In this document: in pieces, positions 8,743 to 17,867 of the stretch
How the letters are laid out: each line of letters opens with the position of its first letter
Numbering within the stretch: position 1 is the stretch's first letter
Origin: Flavobacterium sp. 83
GTDB lineage: Bacteria; Bacteroidota; Bacteroidia; Flavobacteriales; Flavobacteriaceae
Direction of reading: 5' to 3'
DNA: 64,000 nt
Assembly: GCF_000744835.1 (NCBI RefSeq)
Contig: NZ_JQMS01000001.1
Location: 930,001-994,000, forward strand
Notes under the pieces: model-generated
Told to the model about the DNA's origin: nothing
Seen by the model: the letters and a program-made list of their open reading frames with translations, nothing else
The model's database searches: none
Translations under genes and position numbers: made by a program

Positions 8743-9444
8743 ATGATCAACAAAAAAGTAAATACCGTCCAAGATGCTCTTCAAGGTATTCAAGACGGAA
8801 TGACCATTATGCTAGGTGGTTTTGGACTATGCGGAATCCCAGAAAACTCCATAAACGAATTAGTTAAAAAAGAAAACAAAAACTTGACCTGTATTTCCAA
8901 CAATGCAGGCGTAGATGATTTTGGCCTTGGATTACTTTTGCAAAAACGTCAAATCAAAAAAATGATTTCTTCCTATGTAGGAGAAAATGCTGAATTTGAA
9001 CGTCAAATGCTTTCTGGAGAACTTGAAGTAGACCTTATTCCTCAAGGAACACTTGCGGAACGTTGTCGTGCTGCACAAGCAGGAATCCCAGCTTTTTTCA
9101 CCCCGGCAGGTTATGGAACTGAAGTGGCCGAAGGTAAAGAAGCACATGAATTTAACGGAAAAATGCATATCATGGAACTCGCTTTCAATGCTGATTTCGC
9201 CATTGTAAAAGCGTGGAAAGGCGATACTGCAGGAAACTTAATCTTCAAAGGAACTGCCAGAAATTTCAATCCATGTATGGCCGGAGCAGCAAAAATTACT
9301 ATTGCAGAAGTAGAAGAACTTGTCGAAGCAGGAACTTTAGATCCTAATCAAATACATATACCTGGAATATTTGTACAACGCATCTTTCAAGGAGAGCAAT
9401 ACGAAAAGAGAATTGAGCAACGTACAACCAGAAAAAGAGACTAA
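8743..9444 (+). CDS. scoA: 3-oxoacid CoA-transferase subunit A
   Basis: The A subunit of succinyl-CoA:3-oxoacid CoA-transferase moves CoA between succinate and acetoacetate. It carries the glycine-rich family block [11 protein letters not shown] near the N-terminus and the segment [16 protein letters not shown]. The start at 8743 ([13 protein letters not shown]) gives 233 residues and matches the family; an in-frame ATG at 8710 would add 11 atypical residues and lies next to the hairpin arm. The B subunit begins 2 bp after the stop, so the two are translated as a pair. The enzyme would serve ketone-body or branched-chain acid use. Confidence 0.92.
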   Translation: MINKKVNTVQDALQGIQDGMTIMLGGFGLCGIPENSINELVKKENKNLTCISNNAGVDDFGLGLLLQKRQIKKMISSYVGENAEFERQMLSGELEVDLIPQGTLAERCRAAQAGIPAFFTPAGYGTEVAEGKEAHEFNGKMHIMELAFNADFAIVKAWKGDTAGNLIFKGTARNFNPCMAGAAKITIAEVEELVEAGTLDPNQIHIPGIFVQRIFQGEQYEKRIEQRTTRKRD

Positions 9445-9446
9445 TC

Positions 9447-10106
9447 ATGGCATTAGATAAAATAGGAATCGCAAAACGAATCGCACAAGAATTAAAAGAC
9501 CGTTATTTCGTTAATCTTGGAATCGGAATTCCAACATTAGTGGCAAACTATATCCCAAAAGGAATTGATGTCGAATTTCAAAGTGAAAACGGCGTTCTGG
9601 GCATGGGCCCATTCCCATTTGAAGGAGAAGAAGACGCAGATATCATTAATGCCGGAAAACAAACCATTACCACCTTATCGGGCGCATCCTTCTTTGATTC
9701 GGCTTTGAGTTTTGGAATGATACGTGGGCAGCATGTTGATTTGACAATTCTTGGCGCTATGGAAGTTGCTGAAAATGGTGATATTGCTAACTGGAAAATT
9801 CCAGGTAAAATGGTCAAAGGCATGGGAGGCGCAATGGATTTAGTGGCTTCTGCCGAAAATATTATTGTGGCTATGATGCACGTTAACAAAGCAGGAGAAT
9901 CAAAAATTCTTAAAAAATGTACTTTACCCTTAACAGGTGTAGGATGTGTTAAAAAAATAGTTACTGAACTAGCTGTTCTTGAAATAACTCCAAAAGGTTT
10001 CAAACTATTGGAACGCGCACCAGGGGTAACTGTAGAACACATCATTGCTTCTACTGAAGCTGATTTAATCATTGAAGGTGAAATCCCTGAAATGGTGATT
10101 GATTAA
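9447..10106 (+). CDS. scoB: 3-oxoacid CoA-transferase subunit B
   Basis: This is the catalytic partner of the preceding subunit. It has the N-terminal block VNLGIGIPTLVANYIP and the active-site segment QSENGVLGMGPFP, in which Glu47 is the residue expected to form the glutamyl-CoA intermediate. The 219-residue length is typical. The gap to scoA is 2 bp. A strong hairpin follows at 10129-10170. Confidence 0.94.
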   Translation: MALDKIGIAKRIAQELKDRYFVNLGIGIPTLVANYIPKGIDVEFQSENGVLGMGPFPFEGEEDADIINAGKQTITTLSGASFFDSALSFGMIRGQHVDLTILGAMEVAENGDIANWKIPGKMVKGMGGAMDLVASAENIIVAMMHVNKAGESKILKKCTLPLTGVGCVKKIVTELAVLEITPKGFKLLERAPGVTVEHIIASTEADLIIEGEIPEMVID

Positions 10107-10128
10107 ACTAAATTTATTTAAATAAATA

Positions 10129-10170
10129 AAAAGGCACAATCTGAATTACTATTCAAATTGTGCCTTTTTA
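10129..10170. terminator. Bidirectional terminator between scoB and the SpmAB-like gene
   Basis: A 12-bp perfect stem (10129-10140 with 10157-10168) has A residues before it and T residues after it. It lies between two convergent genes and can serve both. Confidence 0.85.
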
Positions 10171-10239
10171 TATGTTCATTAACGGCTTTCAACAAAAACA
10201 TATTTCAATTTTGAACGCTCTCCAAAATATATTTTCCAT

Positions 10240-11679
10240 TTAGAAAAACCAACTCGCCACTAAAATAGCTGTAATCACACAAACTAAATCAACCAAAAGC
10301 ATTGTACCAAGCGTGTAACGGGTATTTTTAATTTTAATAGATCCAAAGTAAACGGCAATCACATAAAACGTAGTTTCGGCACTGCATTGAAAAATAGAAC
10401 TCAATCTACCCGTAAATGAATCTGGTCCAAATGTACGCATCGAGTCAATCATAAAACCTCTTGAACCACCAGAACTAAAAGGTCTAAGCATAGCCACCGG
10501 TAAAGAATCCGTGATTTCTTTGCTTACGCCAATATTTGAGAAAACAAAAGAAATTCCGTTACTGATGATTTCAAATAAACCACTGTTTCTAAAAAATGAA
10601 ATCGCAACTAACATGGTCAAAACATAAGGAAAAATGGTAACTCCAGTCTTAATTCCATTGTTTGCTCCAATAATAAAAGCATCAAAAATAGTGGTGTTTA
10701 ATGCCGTGAATTTTTTCTCATGTACGAATGAAAACACTAACGTAAAACCTATAATCCCTACTAACATCAATCCTGAAAGATTAGAAGTAAAAAAATTTTT
10801 ACCTATTAAATCCAATCCATTGATATAAAACAACAATCCTGCAATCGCTGCAATTATTGTGATTAATGCAACCACTATAGAAGCGCTTTTGAAGTTAATT
10901 TTTTGTCTGATCCCTACAATTAAGAACGCAGCAATTGTTCCTATGAACGAAGTTAAAATACAAGGCAACATTACATCGGCAGGATTCGCGGCGTTTTCGG
11001 CTGCGCGGTACCCGATAATAGAAGTTGGTATCAAAGTCAACCCTGCTGCATGCAAACACATAAACATGATTTGGGCATCGCTGGCTCTATCCTTATCTGG
11101 ATTAAGGGTTTGCAAACTCTCCATGGCTTTTAATCCAAAAGGAGTTGCAGCCGAGTCTAGTCCAAGAAAATTAGCCGCAAAATTAAGAGTCATATAGGAA
11201 ATCGATTCGTGATTTTTTGGAACGGTCGGGAATACTTTCACAAAAACAGGACTTAGCATTTTAGCCAATTTTTCGGCTGCACCAGAGTCAATCAGCAATT
11301 GCATCAATCCACAGAAAAAAGCCAAATAAGCAATTAACGGAATGATTATGTCAAGCAAACTGTTTTTGCAAGTAGGCAATAAACCATCTGATTTTTGAAC
11401 ACCGCTGTATATTTTTACCGTCTTACTTTTATAAACATAAGTAGTATCGGCATTGATAGTGTCTCTATTGATAATCATGGTCTGATCTGGCGCTTTTTTG
11501 ATACTGTCGCGGATAAAAGCGGGTACTTGCTCTATGTATTTTTCGGAAAGTAAAACAGGATCGTCTTTTTTTCCGTTCAAAATATAATCAATAGTATAAC
11601 TATTTCCCGAAAACAAACTAATAACCACAAATACAATTGAAGAAATAAAAATAGCCAACCAAAATCTACTCAATACCAT
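10240..11679 (-). CDS. Nucleoside-recognition (Gate) domain membrane protein, SpmA-SpmB fusion type
   Basis: The 479-residue protein is a polytopic inner-membrane protein with two Gate/nucleoside-recognition domains, matching spore maturation proteins A and B joined in one chain. The first half includes LNFAANFLGLDSAATPFG and LCLHAAGLTLIP-like segments (residues about 165-220), typical of SpmA. The second half, from about 320, includes NGIKTGVTIFPYVLTMLVA and LRPFSSGGSRG, typical of SpmB. A soluble insert (about 30-105) follows the first membrane segment. The organism is not expected to form spores, so the role is unknown; transport of a small solute is inferred from the fold family. It stands alone on the minus strand. 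Confidence 0.8.
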   Translation of the reverse strand: MVLSRFWLAIFISSIVFVVISLFSGNSYTIDYILNGKKDDPVLLSEKYIEQVPAFIRDSIKKAPDQTMIINRDTINADTTYVYKSKTVKIYSGVQKSDGLLPTCKNSLLDIIIPLIAYLAFFCGLMQLLIDSGAAEKLAKMLSPVFVKVFPTVPKNHESISYMTLNFAANFLGLDSAATPFGLKAMESLQTLNPDKDRASDAQIMFMCLHAAGLTLIPTSIIGYRAAENAANPADVMLPCILTSFIGTIAAFLIVGIRQKINFKSASIVVALITIIAAIAGLLFYINGLDLIGKNFFTSNLSGLMLVGIIGFTLVFSFVHEKKFTALNTTIFDAFIIGANNGIKTGVTIFPYVLTMLVAISFFRNSGLFEIISNGISFVFSNIGVSKEITDSLPVAMLRPFSSGGSRGFMIDSMRTFGPDSFTGRLSSIFQCSAETTFYVIAVYFGSIKIKNTRYTLGTMLLVDLVCVITAILVASWFF

Positions 11680-11757
11680 AATCTATAATTTTTGTAAATA
11701 TAAAAATTTATTAGCAAACGCTATCAAGGTTGCAAACTCTGACAGGATTACGACAAG

Positions 11758-12471
11758 TTACACATGAATAATTTCCTCCTCAATCAACAAATCTTCTCTT
11801 CGCAAGCGGAGGAAAATTTGCGCCACGGCAATGGTGTCTTTTTCACAATACGTTACAATGCGGTCAATGTCTTTTTCTACATAAAAAACATGTCCCACCT
11901 GACTGCCGTCAATATCACCTTTTGGAGAAGGGATTCCAAGTACTTTACACATTAACTTTAAAGATGTGTAATGTTTATAGTCGCCAAATTTCCATAATTC
12001 CAACGTATCTAAATGCGGAATTTCCCACGGTTTTTTTCCAAATAAATTCAGCTTGTTTGGAATTGCAATTTGATTGATAATCATACGTCGCGCAAGGAAC
12101 GGAATATCAAATTCCTTGGCATTGTGGCCACATAACGCATGTTGCGGCTGATTGAAATGATTGTTCAACAAATTATTGAAATCAAGCAAAATTTTCTTTT
12201 CTTCTCCAAAAAAAGAAGTCACCCTAAAATTCCGAATATCTCCTTTGATGGTAAAATACCCTACCGAAATACAAACTATTTTACCAAATTCAGCCCAAAT
12301 TCCGGCACGATCATAAAAATCTTCCGGAGTGTATTCATCTTTGCGCTGGTATTGGGTTTTGTTCTCCCAAAGGTCTTTCATTTCAGAATCTAACGCATTG
12401 AAATCTTCGGCTTCCGGAACCGTTTCTATATCAAGGAATAGAATGTTATTAAGGTTTATTTTATCTATCAT
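11758..12471 (-). CDS. PolB-related DEDDy 3'-5' exonuclease
   Basis: The protein matches the family of stand-alone exonucleases related to the proofreading domain of DNA polymerase B. Motif I is LFLDIETVPE with Asp14 and Glu16, motif II is GHNAKEFDIPFLARR, and motif III is YCEKDTIAVA with the Tyr and Asp of the DEDDy class. At 237 residues it is an exonuclease domain with no polymerase. The next gene upstream on the same strand is a DNA alkyltransferase, which fits a repair setting, but the 80-bp gap gives no proof of an operon. Confidence 0.85.
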   Translation of the reverse strand: MIDKINLNNILFLDIETVPEAEDFNALDSEMKDLWENKTQYQRKDEYTPEDFYDRAGIWAEFGKIVCISVGYFTIKGDIRNFRVTSFFGEEKKILLDFNNLLNNHFNQPQHALCGHNAKEFDIPFLARRMIINQIAIPNKLNLFGKKPWEIPHLDTLELWKFGDYKHYTSLKLMCKVLGIPSPKGDIDGSQVGHVFYVEKDIDRIVTYCEKDTIAVAQIFLRLRREDLLIEEEIIHV

Positions 12472-12552
12472 TTTATGGCACGCAGATGACGCGGATTTTA
12501 CAGATTTGCACGAACTTTCTTAAACGAATATAAGAAATTTATTCATAAACAA

Positions 12553-13023
12553 CTAAAACAAACTTTGTTGCGTGGTTGGATTTTCATGTTCCAACAACCA
12601 TTTTTTGCGCCATAATCCGCCTGCATATCCCGTTAATGAACCATCTGTCCCAATGACTCTATGACAAGGAACAACTATCCAAAGGGGATTTTTCCCATTA
12701 GCTGAAGCGACAGCTCGAATGGCTTTGACATCACCTAATTTTTTAGATAAATCCATATACGACATGGTTTTTCCAAATGGTATTTCCAGTAATCCTTTCC
12801 ACACTTTCTGTTGAAAATCAGTGCCTTTTGGATTTAATTTAAAATCGAAATCGTTTCTTTTCCCATCGAAATACGCAGTGAGTTGCGAAACGGCATCCTG
12901 CAAAATTGTTGGGATCTCATTTGAAATTTCGCCTTCATCAGAAACTGAAATTACTGAAATTCCATCTTCATCCCCAATGATTGTAGCGATTCCTAAAGGC
13001 GTTTTGATGTAAGCTGTTTCCAT
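12553..13023 (-). CDS. ogt: Methylated-DNA--protein-cysteine methyltransferase
   Basis: This suicide repair enzyme removes alkyl groups from O6 of guanine. The acceptor motif IVVPCHRVIG is complete, with Cys120 as the acceptor. The helix-turn-helix DNA-binding part precedes it (FGKTMSYMDLSKKLG). The 156-residue length fits the Ogt type without an Ada domain. A TATCTTTA box at 13028-13035 lies only 4 nt before the ATG, hinting at a very short or absent leader. Confidence 0.93.
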   Translation of the reverse strand: METAYIKTPLGIATIIGDEDGISVISVSDEGEISNEIPTILQDAVSQLTAYFDGKRNDFDFKLNPKGTDFQQKVWKGLLEIPFGKTMSYMDLSKKLGDVKAIRAVASANGKNPLWIVVPCHRVIGTDGSLTGYAGGLWRKKWLLEHENPTTQQSLF

Positions 13024-13094
13024 GTTTTAAAGATAAAAAAATTAACCACCATGTTCATGAAGAAGTAAAAAATGGACGTTCATTAAAAATAAAA

Positions 13095-13118
13095 AACCAT
13101 CCGATTATACGAATGGTT
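13095..13118 (-). terminator. Minus-strand terminator after the cytochrome c gene
   Basis: A 9-bp stem with one wobble pair (13095-13103 with 13110-13118) is followed on the minus strand by a long T tract. It lies beyond the palindromic element and probably ends the cytochrome c transcript. Confidence 0.6.
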
Positions 13119-13127
13119 CTTGTATTT

Positions 13128-13222
13128 TAGCCCCGATAGAAGGGAAAATCCTTTCTAGTCCTGAACTTGTTTCAGGATCCCGAAACAAGTTCAGGACTAG
13201 AAAGATTGGAATGATAGCGGGA
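13128..13222 (+). repeat. Dispersed palindromic element, copy 2
   Basis: The ends TAGCCCCGATAGAAG and ATAGCGGGA match copy 1 at 2784-2849. The core is a perfect 23-bp stem (13151-13173 with 13182-13204) with an 8-nt loop. The outer ends can pair imperfectly with each other, so the whole 95 bp can form one long interrupted hairpin. It lies downstream of the cytochrome c gene. Confidence 0.8.
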
Positions 13223-13258
13223 TTAGCTCCTTATTTTGATTATTATAAGAATAAAAAT

Positions 13259-13675
13259 CTATTTCAGATTTGAATACACATACGCTTCTAATCCTTTTAA
13301 CTCTTCGTCAGTCATTGTTTTTGTAAGGACAATATTTGGTTGCATTAATGCATATTGAGCTGGATCTACAATAGGTTTGCTTTCTCCTTTCAAGAAAGTA
13401 ATAATGTTACCATTTTTCTCTTTGTACATTTTGGCAATGTCTTGTAAGCTTGGCCCTATTAGCTTTGAATCCGTTTTATGGCAAGAAACGCAAGTTCCTT
13501 TTCCTTTAAAAATTGACTCTCCTAATTGTTCCGGCGTTTGAACTTCTACTGGCATTCCTTCAGAAGGTGCCGCTTCTGTTGTTGTTGGTTCTGTTTGTTT
13601 TTCAGCTGATTCCCCTTCTTGCTTTTTACAAGAAAAAGCTAAAAATGCGACTGCAATTATTAATACTCTTTTCAT
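13259..13675 (-). CDS. Lipoprotein c-type cytochrome
   Basis: The 138-residue protein has a lipoprotein signal (MKRVLIIAVAFLAFSC, acylated Cys16), an acidic Thr/Glu-rich linker (about 17-48), and a class I cytochrome c domain with CVSCH (Cys62, Cys65, His66) as the heme site. A methionine in QYALMQPNI is the likely sixth ligand. It would be an electron carrier tethered to a membrane on the periplasmic side. It sits just downstream of the heme operon on the same strand, 92 bp beyond hemB, so co-expression with heme synthesis is possible but not shown. Confidence 0.9.
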   Translation of the reverse strand: MKRVLIIAVAFLAFSCKKQEGESAEKQTEPTTTEAAPSEGMPVEVQTPEQLGESIFKGKGTCVSCHKTDSKLIGPSLQDIAKMYKEKNGNIITFLKGESKPIVDPAQYALMQPNIVLTKTMTDEELKGLEAYVYSNLK

Positions 13676-13767
13676 TTTAGTTTTTTTAGTTTTCTCAAAA
13701 ATAATTTATTTTTTGAAATTAAAATCAAAAAACAGAATTAAAATTATTAGAATCAAAAATCTAGATC

Positions 13768-14760
13768 TTATTTGTTTAAAAGTATAGCAGCTTCTTTAGC
13801 AAAATAAGTCGAAATCAAACTTGCTCCTGCTCTCTTGATACACATTAATTGTTCCATCATGATTTTATCGTGATCTAGCCAGCCTCTTTCGGCAGCAGCT
13901 TTAATCATCGCGTATTCTCCCGAAACATGATATACGGTTACTGGAACATTTACCGCATTTTTGACTTCACGAACAATGTCTAAATAAGCTATCCCTGGTT
14001 TTACCATGACCATATCAGCGCCTTCTTCTACGTCCCACAACGCTTCTTTGATAGCTTCGATACGATTGGCATAATCCATTTGGTAAGTTTTTTTGTCTTT
14101 TGGAATTTCAGTGGCGTCAACAGGAGCGCTGTCTAATGCATCACGGAAAGGTCCGTAAAATGCAGAAGCGTATTTTGCCGAATAACTCATGATACCTACG
14201 TTATGAAAACCCGCAGCATCCAGACCTTCGCGCAAACGCAACACGCGTCCGTCCATCATGTCAGATGGTGCAACAAAATCGGCGCCGGCTTGCGCATGAG
14301 AAACGGCCATTTTCACCAAAGCATCATTCGTCGAATCGTTTTCTATATCACCGTTTGCAATAATTCCGTCATGACCATAAATAGAATAAGGATCTAAAGC
14401 TACGTCAGGCATTACAATCATTTCCGGACAAGCGGCTTTGATGGCACGAATGGCATTTTGCATCAATCCGTTTGGGTTCCATGCTTCCAGTCCGGTATTG
14501 TCTTTTAAATTTTCACTTACTTTTACATAAAGATTCACCGCACGAATTCCCAATGCAAATATTTCTTTGACTTCTTCTACGGTTAAATCTATCGAACGAC
14601 GGTAAATTCCAACCATAGAAGGAATTTCTACCTTTATATTTTCACCTTCTGTAATAAACATAGGAAACATAAAGTCCGCCGGACTTAAACTAGTTTCACG
14701 AACTAAACTTCTAATCGATTCGTTTGTTCTTAATCTTCTGCCTCGTTGTAATGGGAACAT
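13768..14760 (-). CDS. hemB: Porphobilinogen synthase
   Basis: HemB condenses two 5-aminolevulinate molecules to porphobilinogen. Both active-site lysines are visible: Lys196 in SYSAKYASAFYGPFRDA and Lys254 in MVKPGIAYLD. The metal loop reads DVALDPYSIYGHDG, so the three cysteines of zinc-type enzymes are replaced (Ala121, Asp123, Asp131). This is the pattern of magnesium-responsive, zinc-independent enzymes. The 330-residue length is normal. It is the last heme gene on the minus-strand run, 80 bp after hemF. Confidence 0.95.
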   Translation of the reverse strand: MFPLQRGRRLRTNESIRSLVRETSLSPADFMFPMFITEGENIKVEIPSMVGIYRRSIDLTVEEVKEIFALGIRAVNLYVKVSENLKDNTGLEAWNPNGLMQNAIRAIKAACPEMIVMPDVALDPYSIYGHDGIIANGDIENDSTNDALVKMAVSHAQAGADFVAPSDMMDGRVLRLREGLDAAGFHNVGIMSYSAKYASAFYGPFRDALDSAPVDATEIPKDKKTYQMDYANRIEAIKEALWDVEEGADMVMVKPGIAYLDIVREVKNAVNVPVTVYHVSGEYAMIKAAAERGWLDHDKIMMEQLMCIKRAGASLISTYFAKEAAILLNK

Positions 14761-14840
14761 CTATTTTTGTTTAAAGTTTCAGGTTTAAAAGTTTAAAGTT
14801 AAACCCATTTAAAATTTAAAATTCAGAATTTAAAATAAAT

Positions 14841-15743
14841 CTAAAGCCAATCTCTTGGACTCTCTAATACGTTTACTAATTTTTCTTCTTCGCTTCCCGC
14901 TTCTGCGTGATGGTCATATACCCATTGCACGTGCGGCGGTAAACTCATTAGGATACTTTCGATTCTTCCGTTGGTTTTTAGTCCAAATAAAGTGCCTTTA
15001 TCGTGAACCAAATTAAACTCTACATAACGCCCACGACGGATTTCCTGCCAGGTTCTTTGTTCTGGAGTATATGGCAAATCTTTTCTTTTTTCTACAATTG
15101 GAACATACGCTTCGAGGAAACTATTTCCAACTTCAGTTACAAAGTTGTACCAATCCTGCATACTCATGTCATCTGTTGCTTTACAATAATCGAAAAACAA
15201 TCCGCCAATTCCTCGTGCTTCATTACGATGTGCATTCCAAAAATAGGCATCACATTGTTTCTTGTATTTTGGATAAAACTCCGAATTATGTTTGTCGCAA
15301 GCGGTTTTACAGGTTTGATGAAAATGAATCGCATCTTCTTCAAACAAATAATACGGTGTTAAATCTTGTCCGCCTCCGAACCATTGCTGAATCACGTTTC
15401 CATTATCATCGTACATTTCGAAATAACGCCAATTGGCATGAACAGTTGGAGTCATTGGGTTTTTTGGGTGCAAAACCAAACTCAATCCACAGGCAAAAAA
15501 ATCAGCTTCACCCACGTTGAACATCTTTTGCATCGCTTCGGGTAATTTCCCGTGAACTGCCGAAATATTAACGCCGCCTTTTTCGAAAACTTTTCCGTTT
15601 TCTATCACGCGTGTTCTTCCGCCACCACCTTCCGGACGTTCCCAAAGGTCTTCACGGAATTTAGCTTCACCTTCAACTGCTTCCAATCCTTTACAGATTT
15701 GGTCTTGAAGGTTTTGTATGTAAGTGTAAAATTTATTTTTCAC
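14841..15743 (-). CDS. hemF: Oxygen-dependent coproporphyrinogen III oxidase
   Basis: HemF decarboxylates coproporphyrinogen III to protoporphyrinogen IX with oxygen. Family blocks VHANWRYFE, FGGGQDLTPYY and EARGIGGLFFDY are intact in 300 residues. The start is a GTG whose first base is also the last base of the TAG stop of the upstream unknown gene (TAGTG), which implies translational coupling. The next methionine is far inside the conserved region, so GTG is the only sensible start. No oxygen-independent HemN is seen in the window. Confidence 0.95.
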   Translation of the reverse strand: MKNKFYTYIQNLQDQICKGLEAVEGEAKFREDLWERPEGGGGRTRVIENGKVFEKGGVNISAVHGKLPEAMQKMFNVGEADFFACGLSLVLHPKNPMTPTVHANWRYFEMYDDNGNVIQQWFGGGQDLTPYYLFEEDAIHFHQTCKTACDKHNSEFYPKYKKQCDAYFWNAHRNEARGIGGLFFDYCKATDDMSMQDWYNFVTEVGNSFLEAYVPIVEKRKDLPYTPEQRTWQEIRRGRYVEFNLVHDKGTLFGLKTNGRIESILMSLPPHVQWVYDHHAEAGSEEEKLVNVLESPRDWL

Positions 15744-16123
15744 TATAAATTTGTTTTTGCAGAAGCTATTTTACTATTGATTCCAAATGAAAACACTTTA
15801 CTTTCCTGCTGAATGTAATTGTAAATCGCAATCGCTTTTTCAGAAAAATTAAACGGATTGTCTTTCGAAGCAATCACTAAAAAATCGGCAAATTGCTCTA
15901 GCTGATTCCAATCCAAATGGCAACGCAACAAATGCGTAATTAAATCCTTTTCATTTGAATCAATCAGACTTTGAATGTTCAATCCAAAGTCTTTTAATTG
16001 CTCTTCTATGTTTATTTTATCTTCTAAATCCCAAAACTTAGGCACAAAGACGATGGAAAGCAATGTTTTCAATACATTGTCTATTCGAATATTTTCCTGA
16101 TCTCGTAATCCTTTGTTTAGCAT
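15743..16123 (-). CDS. Unknown protein in the heme operon
   Basis: I do not recognise this 126-residue protein. It is predicted to be mostly helical, soluble and without signal peptide or membrane segment, with a central motif LLRCHLDWNQLEQFADFLV. It starts 12 bp after hemE and its stop overlaps the hemF start by one base, so it is translated within the heme operon. This position suggests a role in porphyrin handling or an unrelated passenger. There is no metal or heme motif beyond the single Cys-His pair. Confidence 0.75.
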   Translation of the reverse strand: MLNKGLRDQENIRIDNVLKTLLSIVFVPKFWDLEDKINIEEQLKDFGLNIQSLIDSNEKDLITHLLRCHLDWNQLEQFADFLVIASKDNPFNFSEKAIAIYNYIQQESKVFSFGINSKIASAKTNL

Positions 16124-16135
16124 TTCTATGAAATC

Positions 16136-17161
16136 TTATTGATTGTACTCTTTTACTGCATCGATAAATGCTTTCGCGTGATCCACAGGAATATTTGGTA
16201 AAATTCCGTGACCTAAATTCACTATATATTTGTCTTTTCCGAATTCGTCGATCATTTCGTGCACCATTTTCTTGATAACCGGAATTGGAGATAATAATCT
16301 TGATGGATCAAAATTCCCTTGTAAAGTGATATTTCCACCTGACAAGTATCTTGCATTTCGCGGCGAACAAGTCCAATCCACTCCTAATGCTGATGCTCTA
16401 CTTTTCCCCATTTCGCCTAATGCAAACCAACATCCTTTTCCAAAAACAATTACCGGTGCATCATCAGCTAAAGCTTCAATGATTTGGTTGATGTATTTCC
16501 AAGAAAATTCCTGGTAATCTACTGGAGACAACATTCCGCCCCAAGAGTCAAAAATTTGAACTGCATTTACTCCTGCTTTTACTTTTTCTTTTAAATATAA
16601 AATAGTGGTATCGGTAATTTTTTGCAATAAAACATGAGCTGCTTCTGGATATTGGAAACAGAATCCTTTGGCCATATCAAAACTTTTAGAACCTTTCCCT
16701 TCTACTGCATAACACATAATTGTCCAAGGTGAACCTGCGAAACCAATTAATGGCACCTCATCATTCAGCATTTCTTTAGTCAATTTGATAGCATCAAAAA
16801 CGTAACCTAAAGTTTCATTTACATTTGGAACGATTACTTTCTCCACATCTTGAATCGTACGAATAGGATTTGGTAAATACGGACCAAAATTAGGTTTCAT
16901 CTCCACTTCAATTCCCATTGCTTGTGGAATTACTAAAATGTCTGAGAACAAAATGGCAGCATCTGGAGCAATTCTTCTTATTGGTTGTACTGTTATTTCA
17001 GCAGCTAATTCTGGCGTTTGACAACGGGTGAAAAAATCATATTTATCACGCAAAGCGATGAATTCCGGTAAATATCTTCCGGCTTGACGCATCATCCAAA
17101 CTGGTGGACGTTGTACAGTTTCTCCTTTTAGTGCTCTTAAAAATAGGTCGTTCTTAATCAT
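16136..17161 (-). CDS. hemE: Uroporphyrinogen decarboxylase
   Basis: HemE removes four carboxyl groups from uroporphyrinogen III. The signature [16 protein letters not shown] is near the N-terminus and [16 protein letters not shown] and [14 protein letters not shown] are intact. I choose the ATG at 17161 ([14 protein letters not shown]), giving 341 residues; an in-frame ATG at 17224 would add 21 basic residues and overlap hemD. The gap to hemD is then 22 bp. Confidence 0.94.
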   Translation of the reverse strand: MIKNDLFLRALKGETVQRPPVWMMRQAGRYLPEFIALRDKYDFFTRCQTPELAAEITVQPIRRIAPDAAILFSDILVIPQAMGIEVEMKPNFGPYLPNPIRTIQDVEKVIVPNVNETLGYVFDAIKLTKEMLNDEVPLIGFAGSPWTIMCYAVEGKGSKSFDMAKGFCFQYPEAAHVLLQKITDTTILYLKEKVKAGVNAVQIFDSWGGMLSPVDYQEFSWKYINQIIEALADDAPVIVFGKGCWFALGEMGKSRASALGVDWTCSPRNARYLSGGNITLQGNFDPSRLLSPIPVIKKMVHEMIDEFGKDKYIVNLGHGILPNIPVDHAKAFIDAVKEYNQ

Positions 17162-17183
17162 GTATTTAAATTTTAGCAGATTG

Positions 17184-17867
17184 CTAGATGCTTTCCGTTT
17201 TATAATATTCAATAACTTCCTCAATCACCTCTTCGATAGTTGGTGTTTCGGCAATTACTATGTTTTTAATTTTCTTTGTTTCTAATGCTGAAGCTGTAGT
17301 GGTACCTATGCAAAAACAAACTTCATTCTTTATTTTATTGTTTGTCAGATAACTTTCAACGGCAGATGGGCTAAAAAATAGAATTCCGTCAAAATTTTCT
17401 TGATCTGATATTTTAAAAGGCGCAAGTGTTGTTTGATACACTTCGATTTCATTAAAAGTTATTCCTGCGCTTTTTAAAGCTTCAGGTAATGTTTCTTTAC
17501 GCAAATTTCCACTAAAAAAAGTATAACTTTCCTTATTGTAAATTAAAGTGATTATTTCAGCTAATTCAGATGCGTAATCCAAATAAACATCAACTGTAAA
17601 TCCATGTGACTCCAGTAATTCCTTGGTTTTGATGCCTACACAAAAAACTGGTTTAGTCTTTAAAACTTCCCAACCGTTTTGTTCTATCAAACTTAAAACA
17701 GCATTTTGGCTGCTAAAAATCAAGTTGTTGTTGATTGTTTTCAGTTCAAAAAGGTTGTTTTTAATTTCGATGAAATCCTGTTCTAAAAGATCAAAATTAG
17801 CATCAAGAAATACTTGCCTTTGTTCTGCCGACAATGTTTTGGTGGATAAAATGCTTGTTTGGCTCAT
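17184..17867 (-). CDS. hemD: Uroporphyrinogen-III synthase
   Basis: HemD closes hydroxymethylbilane into uroporphyrinogen III with inversion of ring D. The sequence is divergent, as is normal for this family, but shows [14 protein letters not shown] and [11 protein letters not shown], the usual C-terminal pieces, in 227 residues. Its ATG overlaps the hemC stop by one base (TAATG), which supports both the start and the identity. Confidence 0.9.
   Translation of the reverse strand: MSQTSILSTKTLSAEQRQVFLDANFDLLEQDFIEIKNNLFELKTINNNLIFSSQNAVLSLIEQNGWEVLKTKPVFCVGIKTKELLESHGFTVDVYLDYASELAEIITLIYNKESYTFFSGNLRKETLPEALKSAGITFNEIEVYQTTLAPFKISDQENFDGILFFSPSAVESYLTNNKIKNEVCFCIGTTTASALETKKIKNIVIAETPTIEEVIEEVIEYYKTESI

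Noticed and set aside
8637..8867. 76-codon plus-strand frame after the PBP gene
   Set aside because: It is in a different frame from scoA, overlaps its conserved N-terminus and runs through the hairpin.
14761..14840. AT-rich repeats TTTAAAGTT and TTTAAAATTT between hemF and hemB
   Set aside because: They are short low-complexity motifs common in AT-rich spacers and form no stable or unique structure.
15003..15520. Plus-strand frames of 119 and 149 codons over hemF
   Set aside because: They are antisense shadows of a well-supported gene and have no family resemblance.
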